NCBI GenBank assembly: GCA_035539075.1
Contig: DATLJB010000052.1
Location: 1-64,000, forward strand
Reading direction: 5' to 3'
Length of the DNA: 64,000 bases
DNA from: Dongia_B sp035539075
GTDB lineage: Bacteria > Pseudomonadota > Alphaproteobacteria > Dongiales > Dongiaceae
Within the stretch, counting starts at the first letter, position 1. Each line of letters opens with the position of its first letter. The translations under genes and the position numbers were made by a program. The notes beneath the pieces were generated by a model. The model did no database searches. It was given only the letters and a program-made list of their open reading frames with translations, and was not told the DNA's origin. Shown here piece by piece: positions 51,520 through 60,210 of the stretch.

Positions 51520-53631
51520 ATGGCGAAAAGCGAGCTGCGCGAGCTGGCCGTTGCCGCGGGGCTGCAGCCCGATTGGCAGGGCGTTGACGGAGAATGGCGC
51601 CGCGTTTCCGATGAGACTTTGCGACAGGTCTTGGGCTCGATCGGAATCGCGGCACGCTCGGCGGGGCAGATTTCCGACTCACGACAGGCGCTCAGGCAAC
51701 AGCAGACGGGTACGCTTCCGGCACTTGTGACCGGAACAACCGGCGGCCAGGTCGCCCTTGCCAACAGGCTGGGAAGGCATGGCCAGGCAAGCGTCGTGCT
51801 GGAGGATTCAGGCAGGGAAAGATCCGTTCCGCTCGTTTGCGCGGGCGATCACGCCATTCTTCGCGCTCCACGCCGACCAGGCTATCACCGGATGCGGATA
51901 GGGCGGCATGAAGCCATTCTCGCCGTGGCGCCGCCGCGCGGAACACGCTGTACCGACCTGACCGGCAGAGAGGCCGCCTGGGGCATCAGCGCCCAAGTCT
52001 ATGGCCTCGTAAGCCGCGACGATGCGGGCGTTGGCGACTACTCCGCCCTGATGGCTTTCGCCGAGGCTTGCGCCGGAGCCGGTGCGGCCGCGCTCGCGAT
52101 CAGCCCCCTGCATGCGCAATTCAGCGCGGATAGCGGGCATTTCAGTCCCTATTCGCCGTCAAACCGGCTGTGGCTGAATGTTCTCCATATCGACGTCGAC
52201 GCCGCCTGCCGGAGGTTCGGCCTCGAAAATCCCTCGCGCCGCCGGCCTGCAGCCAGAACGGCCTCGCCACATCGGTTTGTCGATTGGCCCGGCGTTTCCC
52301 GCGGCAAGCTGTCCGCGCTTCGGGTCCTCTTCCGGCAACTGCAGGAAAACAACACGCTAACCGCAGAGACGGATATCGGTCGGGATTTCCAAGCCTTTAC
52401 CGCGGCCGGCGGTGCTCAGTTGCGGCATCATGCCCTGTTCGAAACGCTGCAGGCGCATTTCCTGCAACAGTCGCCGGCCCTCTGGCATTGGCGACAATGG
52501 CCCGCGGCCTATCGGAAACCCGACAGCGCCTCATGCAGGCGGTTTTCCGCGGAGCATGCGCAAGAGATCGCCTATCACCTATTTCTGCAATGGCTCGCCT
52601 CAAGACAGTTGCGCGAGGTCAGTGATCGATGCCGCGCCGACATGTCCGTCGGTCTCATCTGCGACCTGGCGGTCGGCTCGGATAGCGGCGGCAGCGAGGT
52701 CTGGGCCGACCAGGTGAACATGCTGGCCGGATTATCGATAGGCGCTCCGCCCGACGACTTCAATGCCGATGGGCAGAACTGGGGTATCACCAGCTTCTCG
52801 CCGCAGGGGCTGCATTTAAACGGCTATCGGGCCTTCATCGATCTTCTGCGCGCCTCATTGCAATATGCCGGCGGCGTCAGGATGGATCACATCCTCGGCC
52901 TGCGCCGCCTATGGGTCATACCGGATGGCGCGAAGGCGACCGAAGGCGTTTACCTCAATTATCCGCTCAAGGATCTTCTGCGCCTCACTGCGCTCGAATC
53001 GCATCGCAACAAGGCCTTCATCCTGGGCGAGGATCTCGGCACGGTTCCTGACGGCTTCCGGAACGACCTGCAGCAGGTCGGCGTCTCCGGTATGCAGGTT
53101 TTGTGGTTCCAGCGCGATGGCGCCGGCTTCCAGCAGCCCGGCGCCTGGGCGGCCAATGCTGTCGGCATGACGACAACACATGATTTGCCCACCGTCGCGG
53201 GCTGGTGGCGCGGCACGGATTTGGACTGGCGCAGCAAGATATCCCACGGTACTGATGCTTCCGCAACGCGCCTCGCGCGGCGCAACCGCCGGCTTGAGCG
53301 CCGGCAGCTCTGGCAGGCTTTGCGGGACGCCGGGGTCGCCCGAGCCGGACAACCGCCGGCGAATTCTCCGGCTGCCGTAGTCGACGCGGCCATCGCCTTT
53401 CTTGGCCGGACCCCCTGCAATTTGACGCTCTTGCCGATCGAAGACGTCCTTGGATTGCAGGAACAGCCGAACCTCCCTGGCACGATCCATGAACACCCCA
53501 ACTGGCGCCGTCGTTTGCCGGCGGTGATCGGGAACATCTTCCGTGATCGCTTGGTTAAGAGACGTCTGCGCCTGCATCAGGCGCAGCGCAACCCGGCTCA
53601 ACGGCACCAGCAACAACGAAGCAAGAGATGA
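51520..53631 (+). CDS. malQ: 4-alpha-glucanotransferase (amylomaltase, GH77)
   Basis: MalQ moves maltodextrin segments between chains and so adjusts chain length for TreY. The 703-residue product has an N-terminal extension domain (residues about 1-135) and the GH77 catalytic part: WGISAQVYGLVSRDDAGVGDY, ALAISPLHAQFSAD, VGLICDLAVGSDSGGSEVW, GGVRMDHILGLRRLW (nucleophile Asp), FILGEDLGTVPDG (acid/base Glu) and TTTHDLPTVAGWW (third Asp). ATG 51520 follows GGTGAG; a GTG at 51511 is possible. It overlaps treY by four bases (ATGA). Confidence 0.93.
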   Translation: MAKSELRELAVAAGLQPDWQGVDGEWRRVSDETLRQVLGSIGIAARSAGQISDSRQALRQQQTGTLPALVTGTTGGQVALANRLGRHGQASVVLEDSGRERSVPLVCAGDHAILRAPRRPGYHRMRIGRHEAILAVAPPRGTRCTDLTGREAAWGISAQVYGLVSRDDAGVGDYSALMAFAEACAGAGAAALAISPLHAQFSADSGHFSPYSPSNRLWLNVLHIDVDAACRRFGLENPSRRRPAARTASPHRFVDWPGVSRGKLSALRVLFRQLQENNTLTAETDIGRDFQAFTAAGGAQLRHHALFETLQAHFLQQSPALWHWRQWPAAYRKPDSASCRRFSAEHAQEIAYHLFLQWLASRQLREVSDRCRADMSVGLICDLAVGSDSGGSEVWADQVNMLAGLSIGAPPDDFNADGQNWGITSFSPQGLHLNGYRAFIDLLRASLQYAGGVRMDHILGLRRLWVIPDGAKATEGVYLNYPLKDLLRLTALESHRNKAFILGEDLGTVPDGFRNDLQQVGVSGMQVLWFQRDGAGFQQPGAWAANAVGMTTTHDLPTVAGWWRGTDLDWRSKISHGTDASATRLARRNRRLERRQLWQALRDAGVARAGQPPANSPAAVVDAAIAFLGRTPCNLTLLPIEDVLGLQEQPNLPGTIHEHPNWRRRLPAVIGNIFRDRLVKRRLRLHQAQRNPAQRHQQQRSKR

Positions 53632-56375
53632 TTCCCCGCGCGACGGTTCGGCTGCAATTCAATCGAGACTTCACCTTTGATCACGCTGCGGCGGTCGTCC
53701 CGTATTTTTCCTCGCTTCATATCACCCATATATATGCCTCCCCGATCTTTGCCGCCCATTCCGGGTCAACCCATGGCTATGATGTCATAGATCCCACCGT
53801 GATTAATCCGGCGCTTGGCGGATTGCCGGGACTGGAGCGGCTCGGCGCCACGCTTCTAGCGCATAATATGGGCCTCATTATCGATATCGTGCCCAACCAT
53901 ATGGCTGCATCGCACGAGAACCCGTGGTGGTTTGACCTGCTCGAGCACGGCCGGAAAAGTCCGTTCGCCAAATTCTTTGACATCAACTGGCGGCCGGCCG
54001 ATGCCCAATTGCGTAACCGCATCTTGTTGCCCGTGCTGGGTGAAAGCCCCGAAAATTGCCTGGCCGCAGGCGAAATAGAGCTTGCCTATGAAGAGGATCG
54101 CCAGCGTTTTCTCCTGCACTACTACGATCATCATTTCCCCCTGTCGCCCGCAAGCTACCCTACGGTCCTGCGCGAACTGGGCGGGCCTTTCAATGATTTT
54201 GCCCGGCAATGGAGCGGATCGCATGAGCCGGAATCCGGCAGCTTTGCCGAGAGGCTGGAAGCACTCGCAGCACTGCGAGCGAAGCACCGGCCGCATTTTG
54301 AACAAGCTCTGCAGCTCCTGGCGCCGAAAGCGCCGCGAAGCACCGAGCTGCTGGCAAATATCTTGTCGCGGCAGCATTACACCCTCGCCCCGTGGACCGA
54401 GGCCGGGCAGCGGATCAACTGGCGCCGCTTCTTCGATATTTCCGGCCTTGTTGCCTTGCGGATGGACCGAAGCGAGGTATTCGGCGCCACGCACGCGCTA
54501 ACCCTGCGGCTATTCCGCGACGGCCTGATCGATGGCGTCCGTCTGGATCATGTCGACGGGCTGGCGGACCCGGAAACCTATTGCCGCCGCTTGCGCCGTG
54601 CCTTCCAGCGCGTAAGCAGTTCGCGCCCCGAAGCCAAGCGCTACGCCTATATTATTGTCGAAAAAATCCTGGAGCCCGAGGAAACCGTGCCGACCACTTG
54701 GAAGGTGGACGGCAATACGGGTTATGACTTCATGGCGGAAGTCTCCGGCCTGCTGCATGATCCGGCCGGCGAACCTGCTCTAACCCGCCTTTGGACCGAA
54801 GCCAGCGGGGACCCGCGGGATTTTGCCGAGGTCGCGGCTGCGGCGCGCGAGGAGATCGCGCAGTGGCTCTTCCCGCGATATCTGCAGGATGTGGCAGACC
54901 AGTTTGTCATGGCGAGCCGCATCAGGCCAACCTCGACGGCACAGGAGGCGGCACGCCGGGCGCTGGTCCAATTGCTCGCCGCCTTCACCCGGTATCGGCT
55001 ATACGGTAACAGCCAGGGCCTTTCCGCAGACGATGAGAATGCGCTAGCCGGTTACCGCCGGCGTGCCGCAGCCGGTCTGTCGCAGAGCGAGCGCCAGGCC
55101 CTCGATATGATCTGTCAGCAATTGCGCGAGCGCGATCACAATGATATGCGCGGCATCGAGGCGCGGACACATTTCCAGCAGCTCTCCGCCACCCTCGCCG
55201 CCAAAGCGGTCGAGGACACGGCCTTCTATCGATATGGGCGCCTTCTGTCCCGCAATGATGTCGGTTCGGATCCCGGTCAATTCCACCTGCCGCTCGAATG
55301 GTTCCATGCTGCCAGTCAGCGCCGCCAGAAGCTCTACCCCCACGGCCTGCTTGCCACAGCGACGCATGATCACAAGCGGGGCGAGGACATGCGCTGCCGG
55401 CTGGCAGTGCTCAGTGAGGACGCGGCATGGTGGGAAGAACTGGCGCGCAGCTGGTTTGCTCGGCATCACCTGCAGCATCCGACCATCTCCAATTCCGTCA
55501 AGTTGACGATTTACCAGACCATCATCGGCGCATGGCCTCTCACCATCGGTCCGACGGATGCCGGCGCGATGGAGGCATATTCGCAACGGCTGCTGCCGTG
55601 GCTGCAGAAATCGCTACGCGAAGCGAAGCAGGAAACGTCCTGGGATCATCCCGACGGCGATTATGAGGCTGTCTGCGCCGACTTCCTGCTCTCCTTGCTG
55701 GACTGCACACGGCCTGAGTACTTTCTGAATGAGGCAGCCGCCTATGTTGAGCGGATTACCGCGGCCGGTGCGCTGAACAGCCTCACGCAACTGGCCCTTC
55801 GACTGACTTGCCCCGGGGTGCCCGACCTATACCAGGGTTGCGAATACTGGGATTTCTCGCTGGTCGATCCCGATAACCGCCGTCCGGTCGATTTCGCCCG
55901 GCGGCGAGAGACCGTCGCGGAAAGCCAAGACCTTGCCGATCTGCTTCCCGACTGGCGCGACGGAAGGGTGAAGCAGCGGTTGCTACAATTGCTCCTGGCT
56001 GCACGCGCTATGAATCCGCGCCCCTTTTCCTTGGGACGTTATCTGCCGCTTGCCCTTTCCGGGCCGGCCGCGGACCGCTTGATCGCTTTCATGCGCCAGC
56101 ATGAAGACGAGAGCATGATCGTCGTCGCGCCGCGGCTTGTCTTCGGCATGCTGCGCGACGCAACGACACCCTATATCCCGTCCGATCACTGGCGCGGCAC
56201 GCTGATACACCTGCCGAAAATGATCGACGCAGACTCCTTTACCGACTGCCTGAGCTCGGAACGATACGACTTTCAAGGAAGCATACTGCCGGCCGATCAA
56301 CTGCTGGAACCATTTCCCATTTGCGTTCTTCATCAGCGAAGGAGCCGGACCGCGATTCCCCCCGGCTCCATCTAG
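53628..56375 (+). CDS. treY: Malto-oligosyltrehalose synthase
   Basis: TreY turns the reducing end of maltodextrin into a trehalosyl unit, which TreZ then cuts. The 915-residue protein starts directly with PRATVRLQFNRDFTFDHA and continues with SPIFAAHSGSTHGYDVIDP, IIDIVPNHMAASHENPWWFD, RLDHVDGLADPETY (Asp), YIIVEKILEPEE (Glu), TATHDHKRGEDMR (Asp), and CPGVPDLYQGCEYWDFSLVDPDNRRPVD at the C-terminal side. All are TreY landmarks. It is coupled to malQ by ATGA and ends the sugar operon; a DUF2934 gene follows 53 bases later. Confidence 0.95.
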   Translation: MIPRATVRLQFNRDFTFDHAAAVVPYFSSLHITHIYASPIFAAHSGSTHGYDVIDPTVINPALGGLPGLERLGATLLAHNMGLIIDIVPNHMAASHENPWWFDLLEHGRKSPFAKFFDINWRPADAQLRNRILLPVLGESPENCLAAGEIELAYEEDRQRFLLHYYDHHFPLSPASYPTVLRELGGPFNDFARQWSGSHEPESGSFAERLEALAALRAKHRPHFEQALQLLAPKAPRSTELLANILSRQHYTLAPWTEAGQRINWRRFFDISGLVALRMDRSEVFGATHALTLRLFRDGLIDGVRLDHVDGLADPETYCRRLRRAFQRVSSSRPEAKRYAYIIVEKILEPEETVPTTWKVDGNTGYDFMAEVSGLLHDPAGEPALTRLWTEASGDPRDFAEVAAAAREEIAQWLFPRYLQDVADQFVMASRIRPTSTAQEAARRALVQLLAAFTRYRLYGNSQGLSADDENALAGYRRRAAAGLSQSERQALDMICQQLRERDHNDMRGIEARTHFQQLSATLAAKAVEDTAFYRYGRLLSRNDVGSDPGQFHLPLEWFHAASQRRQKLYPHGLLATATHDHKRGEDMRCRLAVLSEDAAWWEELARSWFARHHLQHPTISNSVKLTIYQTIIGAWPLTIGPTDAGAMEAYSQRLLPWLQKSLREAKQETSWDHPDGDYEAVCADFLLSLLDCTRPEYFLNEAAAYVERITAAGALNSLTQLALRLTCPGVPDLYQGCEYWDFSLVDPDNRRPVDFARRRETVAESQDLADLLPDWRDGRVKQRLLQLLLAARAMNPRPFSLGRYLPLALSGPAADRLIAFMRQHEDESMIVVAPRLVFGMLRDATTPYIPSDHWRGTLIHLPKMIDADSFTDCLSSERYDFQGSILPADQLLEPFPICVLHQRRSRTAIPPGSI

Positions 56376-56428
56376 GAGCGTGCTCGGTCCAGCAGCCGCC
56401 AGGGATTCATTGACAGAGAGAGGCAACG

Positions 56429-56731
56429 ATGAGTGGCAAAGAGGAGCGGATCCGAGAGCTGGCACATGCCATTTGGCTGGAGGAAGGCAGGCCGGACGGG
56501 CGGGCGGAACAGCATTGGGAACGTGCCCGCCGCCAGATCGAGGCGCAGGAAATGCAGGATGGTGGCGGCTCGGTCAGCCGGGAAACGGCCGACCAGCCCG
56601 TACGAGAGGCCGCTGATGAGCGGCGGAAGCCGGCTGAGGTGCGACGCAAGGCAGCCGCTTCCCCCGCCCGGCGTTCGGCAGGAAACGGGAAAGCCGCCAA
56701 AACCAAACCCGGCGGCGAAAGCCGGACCTAG
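56429..56731 (+). CDS. DUF2934 small protein (copy 1)
   Basis: A 100-residue protein. The first 45 residues are the DUF2934 core, ERIRELAHAIWLEEGRPDGRAEQHWERARRQIE in pattern (helix, Trp-x-x-x-Gly-x-Pro, His-Trp). The rest is a Lys/Arg/Ala-rich tail of low complexity (RRKAAASPARRSAGNGKAAK). The function of DUF2934 is unknown. A GAGAGGC site precedes the ATG. It follows treY and may be carried on the same transcript. A second copy lies at 58826. Confidence 0.85.
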   Translation: MSGKEERIRELAHAIWLEEGRPDGRAEQHWERARRQIEAQEMQDGGGSVSRETADQPVREAADERRKPAEVRRKAAASPARRSAGNGKAAKTKPGGESRT

Positions 56732-56837
56732 CGACGGCGTAGGCGCCGGAAGAATGCGGCGAGGAATAGGCTATATATCGCTCCATTCATGCGCGCTGCT
56801 CATGCGTCGCCGGCAGCCTGACGGGAGGGGGCCGCCG

Positions 56838-57053
56838 TCAGGCACCACCTGCCTCATACCGGAAGCCGAGGCGCAGCGTCACCTGGTAATGGGCCACCTT
56901 GCCGCCCTCCAGATGGCCGCGGATATTGCTGACTTCAAACCAGTCGAGGTTCCGCAATGTCTTGGCCGCTGTGGCCACGCCGCTGCTGATGGCATCGTCG
57001 ATGCTCTTTTCCGACGTGCCGACGATCTCGCTGATGGCATAGGTCTTTCCCAT
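56838..57053 (-). CDS. Dodecin
   Basis: A 71-residue dodecin, which assembles as a hollow dodecamer that stores flavin or CoA. The sequence has the family run KTYAISEIVGTSEKSIDDAI, then LRNLDWFEVSNIRGHLEGG with the flavin-stacking Trp, and VAHYQVTLRLGFRYE. The ATG at 57053 follows GGAG; a longer frame to 57107 is not supported. It is monocistronic or co-transcribed with the 57125 gene upstream. No GGAAC element is seen in front. Confidence 0.93.
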   Translation of the reverse strand: MGKTYAISEIVGTSEKSIDDAISSGVATAAKTLRNLDWFEVSNIRGHLEGGKVAHYQVTLRLGFRYEAGGA

Positions 57054-57124
57054 GATTCTCACTCCGTTTCGATTGTCGGACGATCCTTGCATTGGTCGGC
57101 CGGGCACGGCTAGTCTAGCACAGT

Positions 57125-57424
57125 TTACAGGGCGGCCATTTCCGCATGGGTGGCCAAGGAAATTCCCGTCGCCACCTGATGCGCGCCCCGCGCGATCGCG
57201 TCCTTAACCTCTCCCTCCAGACGCTGATGCAGGTTTTCTCCCAGCTTCACGACTGGTTTGCTTCCCGATCGATCCAGATGCGCCAGAGGAAGCGGTGCAT
57301 CCTTCATGATGATAAGAGCTGCGAAAATATCGCTGCCTTGCAAAAGGACATGGTATTGACCCCTGGCTTCATCCCAATGTGCGACCTCACTTAATTTGAC
57401 GGCCTTTGCCGACATAACGTTCAT
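57125..57424 (-). CDS. Hypothetical protein
   Basis: A 99-residue protein without signal or membrane segment: KLSEVAHWDEARGQYHVLLQ, GSDIFAALIIMKDAPLPLAHL, and an amphipathic C-terminal half (GENLHQRLEGEVKDAIARGAHQVATG). I do not recognise it. A GAGG site five bases before the ATG supports translation. It lies 71 bases upstream of dodecin on the same strand, so both may share a transcript. Confidence 0.6.
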   Translation of the reverse strand: MNVMSAKAVKLSEVAHWDEARGQYHVLLQGSDIFAALIIMKDAPLPLAHLDRSGSKPVVKLGENLHQRLEGEVKDAIARGAHQVATGISLATHAEMAAL

Positions 57425-57491
57425 TTCAACCTCATCATTGTTCGTTCAGCTTCCCATGGCTCCAGTCGGCCACAGAACGGCAGCATCTACA

Positions 57492-57517
57492 GGAACCCAT
57501 CACGTGCCGGGTTTGTT
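57492..57517 (+). promoter_or_regulatory. Possible EcfG-type promoter without an obvious gene
   Basis: GGAAC at 57492-57496, 17 bases, TGTT at 57514-57517. The next plus-strand gene starts at 58086, so either this is a chance match or it drives an unseen RNA. No terminator hairpin was found downstream. The rest of the 57425-57664 gap shows nothing. Confidence 0.25.
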
Positions 57518-57664
57518 TCAACCTGCGTCAAAGCGAACCTCTCAAAGAGCGAAGAAGCGGCTGCCATGATATCAATGGCGCTTCGATCGATCAGCCGGAA
57601 GCGACCAGGCCGCTACATTGATTGAAAGAATATTGCCATACGATTGGCTTCACGGCATGGCGTG

Positions 57665-57853
57665 CTACGACCAGAAACGGAAGCCAAGCGCCACGAGAGC
57701 CGCGGAGAGCGAGAGGCTTGCAGCCGCGAGCGGTACAGCACGCATCAGGCGGCGACCAAAGGCGATGATCATTGTTGCGGGGTATATGGCCAAAGCCAGA
57801 CATATGGAGAAGGTCACGGCGTATTGGAAGAAATGTTCCAGAAAGGTAGACAC
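57665..57853 (-). CDS. Small two-helix membrane protein
   Basis: A 62-residue protein starting at GTG 57853, six bases after GAGG: STFLEHFFQYAVTFSICLALAIYPATMII is the first helix, RRLMRAVPLAAASLSLSAALVALGF the second. The longer frame to 57904 lacks a good ribosome site. Family not recognised. It lies alone between dodecin's neighbour and udgX. Confidence 0.5.
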   Translation of the reverse strand: MSTFLEHFFQYAVTFSICLALAIYPATMIIAFGRRLMRAVPLAAASLSLSAALVALGFRFWS

Positions 57854-58085
57854 GTCATACCTCGCCCGAGAGCCGCATGCGGAGAGCCGTATATTCAGAA
57901 GCATCTGTTAGGAGCGGCAGCGTCGGCGGAGCAACCAAACCAAGCGAGAATGCGTTCCGCCTGGTGCGAGCGTTCGCGAGATGGTGATCGATCCGCCCAA
58001 CGTCCAGCTTCTGTGGCATTTCCCGCTACGCAGATTCGATATTTGATGCTGCAGCTCGCGGAACGTTTCGGCGCAGGAACCTGCC

Positions 58086-58673
58086 TTGGCACATTCGCTC
58101 CGACATTTGAAAACCGAAGCCAGTAATTGCCAGCGTTGCGATATCTGGCGCTGCGGCGGACAGGTTGTGTTTGGCGAAGGGCCGCGTCACGCGCCGTTAA
58201 TGCTGGTGGGCGAGCAACCCGGCCATGAGGAGGATCTGACAGGACACCCCTTCGTCGGCCCCGCCGGTCGACTCCTGGATATTGCGATCTCAGAGGCCGG
58301 CTTTTCGCGTGAAGCCGTCTACGTCACGAACGCGGTCAAACATTTCAAGTTCGTGCAGAGAGGGAAGCGGCGACTGCACCAGAAGCCGACCAGTGGAGAA
58401 ATCGATATCTGCAAATGGTGGCTGCAACAAGAGATCGCGATCATTGGGCCGAAAGTCGTCGTGGCGCTTGGCGCCAGCGCTGCGCGGGCCGTGTTCGGCA
58501 AGCCGATGGCCGTCCAGGCTAATCGCGGCAAGACCTTTCCCCTCGCACCGGACCTGATCGGCCTTGTTGCGATCCATCCCTCCTTCGTCCTCCGCCAGCG
58601 GGAAAGCGCACAACGGGCCGCCCTGTCGCGGCAGCTTGCGACCGATCTGAAACAGGCCTTCGCCCTCCTCTGA
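58086..58673 (+). CDS. udgX: UdgX-type uracil-DNA glycosylase
   Basis: A 195-residue family-4-like uracil-DNA glycosylase. Motif 1 is GEQPG (42-46), followed by GHPFVGPAGRLLD; the loop GKRRLHQKP with His98 is the signature of UdgX, which binds uracil in DNA covalently through that His. The second motif is IHPSFVLRQR. Cys15 and Cys18 in NCQRC are likely iron-sulphur ligands. I start at TTG 58086, where AGGA lies seven bases upstream; no ATG is available before the conserved part. It is near the DNA-repair pair ppa-ligD, separated by stress genes. Confidence 0.85.
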   Translation: MAHSLRHLKTEASNCQRCDIWRCGGQVVFGEGPRHAPLMLVGEQPGHEEDLTGHPFVGPAGRLLDIAISEAGFSREAVYVTNAVKHFKFVQRGKRRLHQKPTSGEIDICKWWLQQEIAIIGPKVVVALGASAARAVFGKPMAVQANRGKTFPLAPDLIGLVAIHPSFVLRQRESAQRAALSRQLATDLKQAFALL

Positions 58674-58756
58674 AGGGTCCGACGCGAAATCCGGCTCAGC
58701 CGCCGTGTGTCCCACCCTCTGCTTATATTGCACCCTCCGCTTTTTCCATATCGGGC

Positions 58757-58781
58757 GGAACCAACGATCTGCCCTCCGCTT
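58757..58781 (+). promoter_or_regulatory. EcfG-type promoter before DUF2934 copy 2
   Basis: GGAAC at 58757-58761, 16 bases, GCTT at 58778-58781; 45 bases before the ATG at 58826. One of four GGAAC-N16-GCTT copies within about 1.6 kb. Confidence 0.55.
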
Positions 58782-58825
58782 CACCATTCACGACTGTGGT
58801 CACGAGGTGTGCGACGGAGGCTGGC

Positions 58826-59113
58826 ATGCGAGAGGAAGCAATCAGGCGTCACGCTTATGAGCTGTGGGAGGCGGCCGGCCGGCCGATCGGCCGCGACGAG
58901 GAGTTCTGGGAAAAGGGAAAGGAATTGGCAGCAATTGAAGAGAACCAGCTGATGGCAACCAAACCGACCAGGGAGAATAGCGAGGGTCCCTGGGGCGAGC
59001 CCGTCGAAACAGGAATCGCGATCGAGAACCAAGGCGACTTTCCGGGTATCGCCGATCAGGGAGATGAGCAGCCTCAGCCCCCGGCAAGGACGCAATCGAC
59101 AAGCGCTAGATGA
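58826..59113 (+). CDS. DUF2934 small protein (copy 2)
   Basis: A 95-residue protein with the DUF2934 core REEAIRRHAYELWEAAGRPIG plus RDEEFWEKG, followed by an acidic, Pro/Gln-rich tail (GDEQPQPPARTQ). It differs from copy 1, whose tail is basic. GGAGG lies five bases before the ATG at 58826. An EcfG-type promoter at 58757 places it in the putative stress regulon. Confidence 0.85.
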   Translation: MREEAIRRHAYELWEAAGRPIGRDEEFWEKGKELAAIEENQLMATKPTRENSEGPWGEPVETGIAIENQGDFPGIADQGDEQPQPPARTQSTSAR

Positions 59114-59136
59114 TCTCCATCAAGCGACCGCAGGAG

Positions 59137-59161
59137 GGAACAGGTCGCTCCCCGGAAGCTT
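59137..59161 (+). promoter_or_regulatory. EcfG-type promoter before the PRC-barrel gene
   Basis: GGAAC at 59137-59141, 16 bases, GCTT at 59158-59161, 34 bases before the ATG at 59195. Confidence 0.55.
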
Positions 59162-59194
59162 AGTCAGAAGCCAACATTCAACCAGGAGGATCGC

Positions 59195-59575
59195 ATGGCA
59201 TCCACCCTTCCAGCCGACCAGGACACCCTGGCCAAGGACGAAACCTATAGCCTGATTTCCGCCTCGAAAGTGCAGGGAACCGACGTCTACAATCCGGGCG
59301 GCGAGCACATCGGTGACCTCGAAGACGTCATGATCGACAAACTATCCGGCAAAGTTGCATACGCCGTCGTAAGTTTCGGCGGGTTTCTTGGCATGGGCGA
59401 GGAACGTCGCGCCTTGCCGTGGTCGATCCTCACCTACGATATCGACAAGGAGGGCTATGTCGCCCAGGCCAGCGACGAAGTCGTGCGCAGCACGCCGGAA
59501 CTGGGCGATTATGGCGACCGTGAATGGGGCGCGCGGCTTCATCAGCACTATGGCGTTTCACCCTATTGGATCTAA
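59195..59575 (+). CDS. PRC-barrel domain protein
   Basis: A 126-residue cytosolic protein with one PRC-barrel: YSLISASKVQGTDVYNPGGE, HIGDLEDVMIDKLSGKVAYA and VVSFGGFLGMGEERRALPW are the typical strands. PRC-barrel proteins of this size are often stress-induced and of unknown role. GGAGG lies six bases before the ATG. An EcfG-type promoter precedes it and a strong terminator follows at 59706-59734. Confidence 0.9.
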   Translation: MASTLPADQDTLAKDETYSLISASKVQGTDVYNPGGEHIGDLEDVMIDKLSGKVAYAVVSFGGFLGMGEERRALPWSILTYDIDKEGYVAQASDEVVRSTPELGDYGDREWGARLHQHYGVSPYWI

Positions 59576-59705
59576 CCCGTCATGAACCTCATCGCCGTAA
59601 GATTGATCGGCGGCTTCGCAACGTTCTATCGAGAGCGGCGTCAGCCTTGGGAAGAGCCGATTGAACGGACTTGAATCGCGAAAGTGCCAATGGCCAAAGG
59701 AAGCG

Positions 59706-59734
59706 GAAAGGCCAACCTAACGGGTTGGCCTTTC
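59706..59734. terminator. Bidirectional terminator between PRC-barrel and Gly-rich genes
   Basis: A perfect 12-bp stem, GAAAGGCCAACC with GGTTGGCCTTTC around a five-base loop, followed by TCTTTCG on the plus strand and preceded by a purine-rich run that gives CTTTCCGCTTCC on the minus strand. It lies between two convergent genes and can serve both. Confidence 0.75.
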
Positions 59735-59773
59735 TCTTTCGCTTCCCGGGGTGTGCGAGGTAGCCGCGCCGGC

Positions 59774-60157
59774 TCAACTGCCGCCGCCCGAACCACTGCC
59801 CGCGCCGCCCCCGGAGGAACCCGCACCGCTTCCGCCCATTCCACTCCCGCCCCCCGTACCGGACCCGCTCCCGCTTCCTATGCCGCTCCCGCCACTTGGA
59901 TTGGCTCCATTAGGCGAGGCCGTTCCATTGGAGTTGGGCCCATTGGAATTGGCGCCGCCGGCGTTTGGGTTGGTGCCGTTATTGATGCCGTTGTTCCCCG
60001 GGGAGCTTCTGTTGTTCTGCGGGCTACCGGGAACGCAATTTGTGTTTTGTGAGCCGACGCATCCAGGCATGCCCGGCATGCCATTCGTCGATTGTGCAAA
60101 GGCAACGCCACCGGAGAAGAGAAGCGCTGCGGCCGCCATCGTCATTGGTCGATACAT
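59774..60157 (-). CDS. Gly/Ser/Asn-rich secreted protein
   Basis: A 127-residue protein with a Sec signal peptide (TMAAAALLFSGGVAFAQS, cleavage expected after AFA). The mature part has a short Cys-containing segment (PGMPGCVGSQNTNCVPG; two Cys), then an Asn/Gly/Pro-rich stretch and a C-terminal run of almost only Gly and Ser. It is intrinsically disordered by composition and I know no homologue. GGAG precedes the ATG at 60157. An EcfG-type promoter on the minus strand at 60210-60186 suggests stress induction in the envelope. Confidence 0.8.
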   Translation of the reverse strand: MYRPMTMAAAALLFSGGVAFAQSTNGMPGMPGCVGSQNTNCVPGSPQNNRSSPGNNGINNGTNPNAGGANSNGPNSNGTASPNGANPSGGSGIGSGSGSGTGGGSGMGGSGAGSSGGGAGSGSGGGS

Positions 60158-60185
60158 AGGGAACTCCTTCCGTTATTTGAACGTG

Positions 60186-60210
60186 AAGCAGCTTTTGCGG
60201 CGGTTGTTCC
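60186..60210 (-). promoter_or_regulatory. EcfG-type promoter before the Gly-rich secreted protein
   Basis: On the minus strand GGAAC (60210-60206), 16 bases, GCTT (60189-60186), 29 bases before the ATG at 60157. Divergent from the copy at 60324. Confidence 0.6.
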
